A stretch of 64,000 nt of DNA from Campylobacterales bacterium (lineage in GTDB: Bacteria; Campylobacterota; Campylobacteria; Campylobacterales; Sulfurimonadaceae). The stretch spans positions 1 through 64,000 of the forward strand of contig JAPLGM010000012.1 of the NCBI GenBank assembly GCA_026390165.1, read 5' to 3'. The translations under genes and the position numbers were made by a program. This document shows, piece by piece, positions 59,509-64,000 of the stretch (its first letter is position 1; each line of letters starts with the position of its first letter). The notes under the pieces are model-generated. The model saw only the letters and a program-made list of their open reading frames with translations, was not told where the DNA came from and ran no database searches.

Positions 59509-60119
59509 GCGACTTGTTTCTCTTCCCCTTGAAATAATCGGACAAAGTTAGGGATATGTTTGTAGAAAAGGATAAAGGCGATGAAGACAACGGGGGCATG
59601 AAAAAGATCAGGTTTCAGTACGAATGATGCTATGACGAGGGCTGCGAGACCTAGCATTGATGAGAGTGAAGAGATACGAATTGTTTTTGCCGCAACTCCC
59701 CACACAACAAGGGCAATAGCCGTAGGGATAGGAAGCATCACAGCCATAACACCCATTCCCGTTGCGACCCCTTTGCCCCCCTCGAACCACAAATAAGGGC
59801 TGAAACAGTGTCCCATAACGGCGAGTACGGCAACCATCCATTGAACCGATTCGCTCATCTCGAAGTATTGTGCCGCAAGGACAACGAGTATCCCTTTGAG
59901 GGCATCGAGGGCGAGGGTGGCAGCTCCCAATTTTTTAGCGAGAGAAGGGTTGGTTTCCTTGACGACCCGCAACACATTGGTCGCACCGATACTTCCTGAG
60001 CCTGATGCCGTGATATTGACCCCTGCAAACACTTTTGCAAGGATAAGCCCGAAAGGGATACCCCCTAAGAGATAGGCTAGGAGATAAAACTGTACGTTGT
60101 GGTTGAATAAAAATTCCAT
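59505..60119 (-). CDS. plsY: Glycerol-3-phosphate acyltransferase PlsY
   Basis: 204 residues, about five spans. Motif 1 SGSIGATNVLR, motif 2 GHCFSPYLWFEGGKGVATGMG and motif 3 HIPNFVRLFQGEE near the end are intact. Transfers acyl from acyl-phosphate to glycerol-3-phosphate, first step of phospholipid synthesis. ATG 60119 with GGAAG upstream is chosen; the longer frame adds a non-conserved leader. Confidence 0.95.
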   Translation of the reverse strand: MEFLFNHNVQFYLLAYLLGGIPFGLILAKVFAGVNITASGSGSIGATNVLRVVKETNPSLAKKLGAATLALDALKGILVVLAAQYFEMSESVQWMVAVLAVMGHCFSPYLWFEGGKGVATGMGVMAVMLPIPTAIALVVWGVAAKTIRISSLSSMLGLAALVIASFVLKPDLFHAPVVFIAFILFYKHIPNFVRLFQGEEKQVA

Positions 60120-60262
60120 GTTGGTAACTTCCATATTTTGATTTTGGTGCGCTATTATAGTTGAACTATCGTAACAGAAAAATAAATAGCACTTTTCAAG
60201 AGAGTAAAAAGTCAACTTCGCTATCATAACGATCTAATGAATGATCAAGGAAAATGCTAATT

Positions 60263-61255
60263 ATGACGACTGAAGAGTACAAACAAAAAATTATTGATCT
60301 AAAAAGCCGTCTGAGTGTTACGGTTGTGGCGCACTTTTATCAGCGTGATGAAGTGTTTGAGATGGGGGATATTACGGGAGATTCCTTGGAATTGGCGAAA
60401 CGAGCCATGGCAGATGATAAAGAGTTTGTTGTCTTTTGCGGTGTTGGATTTATGGGGCAAAGTCTTAAAATCCTTAGCCCCGAAAAACGGGTAGTGATGC
60501 CAAAAGTGGCGTGCTGTGCGATGGCGCGGATGATTGACGGCCTTTATTTTGATCAGTCGATTGAGAAGCTGGAGCAAAGCGGAATCAAGGCTGAGGATAT
60601 TTTGCCGATTACCTATATCAACTCCGATGCTGCCGTCAAAGCGCGTGTGGGAAAAATGGGCGGTATGGTCTGCACCAGTGCGAATGCTGCTATGATTATT
60701 GAAAAAGCACTTGCGCAGGGGAAAAAGATCCTCTTCGTCCCTGACCGTTGTTTAGGACAAAATATTGCCAACATGATGGGATTAAAATCGTGTGTCATCG
60801 GGGATAGAAACGATCCCAAAGAAGCGGACATTATCTGTTACGACGGTTTTTGCTCCGTTCATCAGCTCTTTAGCGTCGATGACATCGAGTTTTATCGCAA
60901 CAAATATCCGGGCATTTTGATCGCCGTTCACCCTGAATGTGATCCTGCTATCTGCGACCGTGCCGATTTTGTCGGATCAACGTCACAACTCATCAAATAC
61001 ATCAAAGAGCTTCCGGAAGATCAAAAAGTCGCCGTAGGGACAGAGTTTAATATGGTCAACCGTTTGCGAGAGAAAAATACCTATATCCTTTCAAGTACGA
61101 AACCCGAATGTCCGACGATGAATGAAACGACATTGGAAGATTTGTATAACACCCTAAAAGCGATTGAAGACGGCGCGCCGATCAATGAGATCGAAGTGGA
61201 TGAAGATACGGCATATTGGGCGAGAATTGCGTTGGAGAGGATGATGGCGTTGTGA
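60263..61255 (+). CDS. nadA: Quinolinate synthase
   Basis: 330 residues from ATG 60263 (MTTEEYKQKI; AAGGAA ten bases upstream; another ATG three codons earlier is too close to it). [4Fe-4S]-ligating Cys lie in VVFCGVGFM, GGMVCTSANA and STKPECPTMNET; HFYQRDEVFEMGD is the substrate site. Condenses iminoaspartate with DHAP for NAD. nadB and nadC are not adjacent. Confidence 0.96.
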   Translation: MTTEEYKQKIIDLKSRLSVTVVAHFYQRDEVFEMGDITGDSLELAKRAMADDKEFVVFCGVGFMGQSLKILSPEKRVVMPKVACCAMARMIDGLYFDQSIEKLEQSGIKAEDILPITYINSDAAVKARVGKMGGMVCTSANAAMIIEKALAQGKKILFVPDRCLGQNIANMMGLKSCVIGDRNDPKEADIICYDGFCSVHQLFSVDDIEFYRNKYPGILIAVHPECDPAICDRADFVGSTSQLIKYIKELPEDQKVAVGTEFNMVNRLREKNTYILSSTKPECPTMNETTLEDLYNTLKAIEDGAPINEIEVDEDTAYWARIALERMMAL

Positions 61256-61306
61256 TTGAACGATTTATCTTCTTCACAACGTCCTCGATGGAAATGCTGA
61301 CTAAGT

Positions 61307-61344
61307 GTTATGCACTACCAAGCTTCAGCTTGAGAGCGAGAAAG
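61307..61344. repeat. Dispersed repeat, family B, degenerate copy
   Basis: GTTATGCACTACCAAGCTTC continues to a GCTTGAGAGCGAGAAAG ending, a diverged copy of the elements at 62840 and 63786. Otherwise the 262-bp gap between nadA and 61518 is AT-rich with nothing recognised. Confidence 0.45.
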
Positions 61345-61517
61345 AATTAATTATTGGCGTAATAATTCCAATAAAATTGAAACGTCTTAATAAGTAATAT
61401 TGGAATTGAACGAATTAATAGAAGAAAAGAAATATAACAAATCTTTGGAGTCAATAAATTATCATGCGGGCAATTTATTAACTCATTTTAACGTTATATG
61501 ATAAAAGGATATATTCA

Positions 61518-62288
61518 ATGAATACTACTTTAAATGATGATGAAGCAAAGTATCTTCTTGCATATATCAACGATGTATTAATTCCATCTTCAGAAGAGTT
61601 TATGAAACTACTAGCAAATAATCAAGTTATGCTACATCATGCATTTTCTTTTAATGCAATTCTAGCTCATGCTATCGATTATATGGTTTTTTTAGCAAAA
61701 AAAATGGGAGCTGCCACAAGAATAGCATATATTAAGGAATTTGATGAAAAATATAACGTATCTGGTGCTATTCATATTAGTAATAAGTTCAGATTGCTAG
61801 ATGCCATAAATAATTCGTTTAAACATGTGGAATTAGACAAGAATACATCTAGATATAAAGATTTAATTGAAACATATGGAGAGCTAACTTTTCATAGTCT
61901 TAAAAGTAATAATGGTAAAGTTTATTTTGAAATGCCTACTTATAAATTTGATTATGGGCGAGTTATTTTGCGACCTATTGCAGTTATTTTTGATTGTCAA
62001 TTACAATCAACGAAAGATGTAATTGATTTTATAAAAGGCAATCGAAAAGGTTCTTTTTGCTATGAAAGTTTTGACAATTTATACGAATATGAACCATGGG
62101 ATGCTATTGACAGAATGATAGATTATTGTAATCCTCAGTGTATGAATTGTGGTGAGTATCAAAACTGTGAATGTTCAAGTTATAACTATGCTTCAATAAA
62201 AGGAGAAAGTAAACCAAACACTGATCCTAAGTTTGAGTTTAAGAGTGTAATGTCAGAAATTAGTGGCACAAGAGAATGGAGTACCTAA
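61518..62288 (+). CDS. Unknown AT-rich protein with C-terminal Cys cluster
   Basis: 256 residues, soluble. The N-terminal half is helical (MLHHAFSFNAILAHAIDYMVFLAKK...FRLLDAINNSFKHVELD), recalling HEPN/Cthe-type helical bundles but without a clear RxxxxH. The C-terminus has CNPQCMNCGEYQNCECSS, a possible metal knuckle. Base composition is clearly lower in GC than nadA next door, and AAAAGGAT precedes the ATG. I do not recognise the family; acquired by transfer, perhaps part of a defence-type locus. Confidence 0.75.
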   Translation: MNTTLNDDEAKYLLAYINDVLIPSSEEFMKLLANNQVMLHHAFSFNAILAHAIDYMVFLAKKMGAATRIAYIKEFDEKYNVSGAIHISNKFRLLDAINNSFKHVELDKNTSRYKDLIETYGELTFHSLKSNNGKVYFEMPTYKFDYGRVILRPIAVIFDCQLQSTKDVIDFIKGNRKGSFCYESFDNLYEYEPWDAIDRMIDYCNPQCMNCGEYQNCECSSYNYASIKGESKPNTDPKFEFKSVMSEISGTREWST

Positions 62289-62300
62289 CATGTAAAATAC

Positions 62301-62328
62301 AGATGGGTACCGTGTCAGGTACGGTATC
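62301..62328. repeat. Dispersed palindromic repeat, family A, diverged copy
   Basis: TACCGT and ACGGTA pair around GTCAGGT; the flanks AGATGG...GTCAGGTACGG match the element at 42.5 kb with substitutions that keep the stem paired. Confidence 0.45.
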
Positions 62329-62396
62329 TATTTTAAACTCCAATTTTGGCAATTGGAACAAACGTATTCGCTGGCATCCTGAGGGCAAAAAAATGG

Positions 62397-62402
62397 TACA
62401 AT
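62397..62402 (+). promoter_or_regulatory. -10 element of the 62.4 kb toxin-antitoxin pair
   Basis: TACAAT preceded by ATGG, the same extended -10 used by the 0.5 kb small-ORF unit. It lies 24 bases before the antitoxin ATG, with GAGGAG as ribosome site. Confidence 0.5.
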
Positions 62403-62425
62403 AAAGCAAAATTACATGAGGAGTT

Positions 62426-62647
62426 ATGATGTTGTCAATACAGTTAAATAATCCCGAACTCGAAAGCTTTATACAAGATGAATATCGAGGTGATGAAAAT
62501 ACTCTCATGCGCCAGTTTGTAGAATTTTTGCAATTTCAAAAAATTAAGAGTGAAGTGAAAACATCCATTGAAGAATTGGATCGTGATGAGTTTATAGGAA
62601 TTGACGAAGCATTTGAGATGGCTACGGCAAAGTATGCTAAACATTAA
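62426..62647 (+). CDS. Antitoxin-like protein of a ParE-type pair
   Basis: 73 residues (LSIQLNNPELESFIQDEYRGDENTLMRQFVEFLQFQKIK...DEAFEMATAKYAKH), small, acidic and helical, with a strong GAGGAG ribosome site before tandem ATGs at 62426 and 62429. It overlaps a ParE-like toxin start by 14 bp, which identifies it by context. Family of short Campylobacterota/gamma antitoxins; no RHH motif visible. Confidence 0.75.
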   Translation: MMLSIQLNNPELESFIQDEYRGDENTLMRQFVEFLQFQKIKSEVKTSIEELDRDEFIGIDEAFEMATAKYAKH

Positions 62648-62921
62648 AAGCATCGTATTTTCTAAAAAAGCTACCCATAGATTGACTAAAATAACGGATT
62701 ATATTTACAATCAAAGCCGATCAGATACAATTACCCTTGCCTATATGGTGAGATTAAAACAATACATCTTCAACATTCTCACACAATTTACTAGATACTG
62801 TCATTGCGTAGTTTCCCTCGTTGGGAATGCAGAATCGGTGGTATACGCTACCAAGCTGGAGCTTGGTAGCGAGAAGTGGTATCACATCAGGCGTGATCGT
62901 TATCTTTCAAGTGCAATATGA
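62634..62921 (+). pseudogene. ParE-family toxin with C-terminus replaced by a dispersed repeat
   Basis: From the ATG at 62634 (within the antitoxin's end) the protein begins LNIKSIVFSKKATHRLTKITDYIYNQSRSDTITLAYMVRLKQYIFNILTQF, a normal ParE N-terminal half with its two helices. From about 62795 the DNA is repeat family B, partly inverted and partly direct, and the frame runs through it for about 25 codons before ending RRDRYLSSAI. The ParE C-terminal strands and the basic-loop residues are lost. Probably inactive, but the frame is still open for 95 codons. Confidence 0.7.
62817..62876. repeat. Composite family B repeat inside the ParE gene
   Basis: 62840-62876 is a full copy (GGTATACGCTACCAAGCTGG... 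then AGCTTGGTAGCGAGAAG) with a CTACCAAGCT/AGCTTGGTAG stem. Just before it, 62817-62833 (CTCGTTGGGAATGC) is an inverted copy lacking the stem core. This suggests two insertion or rearrangement events. Confidence 0.6.
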
Positions 62922-62958
62922 GTTATAATCATTAAAATATAAAAATCGAGGCTTTAAA

Positions 62959-63387
62959 ATGGTTGATAAAAGTGAAGACATTAGATGGAAGCAACGATTT
63001 TCAAATTACACTAATGCCTTTGAACAACTACAAGAAGCTGTTGAACTTTCTCAAGAACGAGAACTTTCTATGCTCGAAAAACAGGGGCTGATTCAAGCAT
63101 TTGAATACACCCATGAATTAGCTTGGAATGTCATGAAAGATTTTTTAGAATATCAAGGAAATCAAAACGTCAAAGGCTCTCGTGATGCTATTAGAGAAGC
63201 ATTTAAAGTGGCTCTCATAGACGATGGTGAGACATGGATGGAAACCATCCAAACCCGAAATGCAACCTTACACGGATATAACAAAGAAATGGCGAAAGAG
63301 GTGGTCAATACTATCATAAACGATTATATGGAGATCTTCTCAAAATTTGAAAATGAGATGTTGCTTCTTTTGGATCGAGAGAGCTGA
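62959..63387 (+). CDS. HEPN-domain nucleotidyltransferase partner (HI0074/HepT-like)
   Basis: 142 residues, all helical: RWKQRFSNYTNAFEQLQEAVELS, LIQAFEYTHELAWNVMKDFLEYQG and the HEPN motif RNATLHGYN (Arg-x4-His, 114-119 region). NTase_sub_bind family. HEPN proteins in these pairs can be RNases held in check, or modified, by the adjacent minimal nucleotidyltransferase. Followed after 1 bp by that gene. Confidence 0.9.
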   Translation: MVDKSEDIRWKQRFSNYTNAFEQLQEAVELSQERELSMLEKQGLIQAFEYTHELAWNVMKDFLEYQGNQNVKGSRDAIREAFKVALIDDGETWMETIQTRNATLHGYNKEMAKEVVNTIINDYMEIFSKFENEMLLLLDRES

Positions 63388-63388
63388 T

Positions 63389-63691
63389 ATGCAAGAGCTT
63401 TACGGGTTACGCGTTGATATTATTGAAAAAATAGTACGAACTATTAAAAAAAATTTGAAAATACAAAAAATTATCCTCTTTGGTTCACGAGCGAAAGAGT
63501 CCTATAAAAAGGGTTCCGACATCGATATATCGATCGTTTCAGAGGATTTAAGCCTAAAAGAATTAAATCACATAAAAGTGATGCTGGATGATTTAATGCT
63601 CCCCTACAAAATAGACTTATTAGATTATGGACGTATTTCCAATAATGATTTAAAAGAGCATATTAATAGAGTGGGAAAAATTTTGGCTTAG
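63389..63691 (+). CDS. Minimal nucleotidyltransferase (MNT) antitoxin
   Basis: 100 residues from ATG 63389. Active-site signature FGSRAKESYKKGSDIDISIV (GS-x10-DxD) and a third acidic residue in KIDLLDYG. In HEPN/MNT modules the MNT adds nucleotides to the HEPN toxin to silence it. The ATG sits just after the HEPN stop; an open frame upstream overlaps the HEPN gene and is ignored. Confidence 0.9.
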   Translation: MQELYGLRVDIIEKIVRTIKKNLKIQKIILFGSRAKESYKKGSDIDISIVSEDLSLKELNHIKVMLDDLMLPYKIDLLDYGRISNNDLKEHINRVGKILA

Positions 63692-63699
63692 ATTTTTGG

Positions 63700-63756
63700 C
63701 CTCTTTTGATTATTTTGTAGATACATTTGTAGTGTTTTAGAGGAGGGGTGTCAAGG
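63700..63756 (-). promoter_or_regulatory. Relic toxin-antitoxin promoter without genes
   Basis: On the minus strand: TTGACA (63754-63749), 17 bp, TACAAA (63731-63726), then TGTATCTACAAA and AATCAAAAGAGG. This aligns over 56-57 bp with the promoter, operator and ribosome site of the pair at 42627-42683, at roughly 85 percent identity by eye. It points left into the 3' end of the MNT gene, and no antitoxin frame follows the ribosome site. Confidence 0.75.
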
Positions 63757-63785
63757 TTTTGCTATTATTGGATGATTGCGACTGA

Positions 63786-63822
63786 GGTATGCATTCCCAA
63801 GCTGGAGCTTGGGAACGAGAAA
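63786..63822. repeat. Dispersed palindromic repeat, family B
   Basis: GGTATGCATTCCCAAGCTGG runs on to AGCTTGGGAACGAGAAA, with TTCCCAAGCT/AGCTTGGGAA able to form a stem. Same family as the copies at 62840 and 61307. Similar TGGAGC-GGGAACGAG repeats are scattered in many bacterial genomes. Confidence 0.6.
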
Positions 63823-63883
63823 AACGGTTGAAGAAAAAAGTGGAAAAGAAAAAAGCTGTTTTGATTTTTGGGAGTTTGTGAAG

Positions 63884-63972
63884 CCAGAAGGCGAAGGACT
63901 CTCATCCCCTTCTAAGACCCGTTCCTAATTAAAGGCGGTACGGCCGAGAGATTCACCGCGTCTTCCTTCTGG
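63884..63972. other. Unidentified foldable element at the right edge
   Basis: CCAGAAGG (63884-63891) and CCTTCTGG (63965-63972) form a perfect 8-bp closing stem; inside, GCGGT/ACCGC and, on the minus strand, AAGAC/GTCTT also pair. It could be a structured RNA on either strand. On the minus strand a GGAA...GGTGAA string hints at a cobalamin riboswitch, but the rest does not fit and no minus-strand gene follows. A gene starting beyond 64000 on the plus strand is another possibility. Confidence 0.3.
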
Positions 63973-64000
63973 TAACGGTAAAATTGTACTGCTTATAAAA

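Noticed and set aside
63884-63972. Cobalamin riboswitch on the minus strand
   Set aside because: Some strings fit (GGAA, GGTGAA, CCGCC) but the remaining conserved bases and pairing do not, and no minus-strand gene follows. Kept only as an unidentified foldable element.

Overview
The window looks like chromosomal DNA of a free-living Campylobacterota (epsilonproteobacterial) bacterium, most like the Sulfuricurvum/Sulfurimonas group. This is inferred from protein content, not from a database search. The pointers are a CosR/HsrA-type response regulator, FliW, a pilus/competence operon whose gene order parallels both Vibrio mshIJKLMNEG and Campylobacter ctsRDPXEF, a ferredoxin-thioredoxin-reductase/rhodanese fusion, a split Bat aerotolerance locus and many toxin-antitoxin remnants. 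Core genes are compact, often overlapping by 4 bp. Accessory stretches are visibly more AT-rich and full of broken genes.

Layout. 1-720: no long gene, but a compact minus-strand unit for a 20-residue hydrophobic peptide with a terminator-bearing leader and a Shine-Dalgarno-masking hairpin. 721-6222 (minus): a PAS/GGDEF/EAL c-di-GMP protein, a GGDEF scrap and valS. 6320-8812 (plus): fliW and a UvrD/Rep helicase. 8809-18040 (minus): eight-gene type IV pilus/type II secretion-like assembly operon (F, E, TPR, AAA, secretin, pilotin-like, PilO-like, PilM/N-like) without pilins. 18257-21555 (minus): era, rplI, FTR-rhodanese, argG. 21634-22690 (minus): a small flagellar cluster (chaperone-like gene, fliS, flaG) behind a sigma-28-like promoter. 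22799-26755: MFS transporter, PAS protein, dapE, thioredoxin-like lipoprotein, ridA. 26764-35518: a MarR-controlled RND efflux operon bracketed by an Rpn-type nuclease and an AAA/PD-(D/E)XK gene. 35634-36601: mazF with a shortened antitoxin, and a dead relE-type pair.

36783-50509 is a Bat/MoxR locus in two halves (thioredoxin-like, pentapeptide, BatA, BatB/C, BatD; then MoxR, DUF58 and three membrane proteins with degenerate or no VWA sites). Between the halves lies about 5.2 kb of accessory DNA: a RelB antitoxin with an internally deleted toxin, an Excalibur protein, an intact RHH/RelE pair, dinD, a ParA-like ATPase paired with a RelA/SpoT-type nucleotide synthetase, and a dead DUF1016 nuclease gene. 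The ParA-RelA/SpoT pair is the best candidate for an undescribed system.

50506-61255 returns to core genes: tyrA, bamA, ppx/gppA, ferredoxin, a sensor kinase, marR-pirin, cosR/hsrA-like regulator, folB, plsY, nadA. The marR-pirin cassette sits between the response regulator and its presumed kinase and is flanked by a perfect 21-bp duplication of the old gene junction. 61518-64000 is a second accessory stretch: an unknown AT-rich gene, a toxin-antitoxin pair whose toxin has been interrupted by a dispersed palindromic repeat, a HEPN/MNT pair, a relic toxin-antitoxin promoter almost identical in layout to that of the intact pair at 42.6 kb, and an unidentified foldable element at the edge. No tRNA, rRNA, CRISPR array or intact insertion sequence was recognised.
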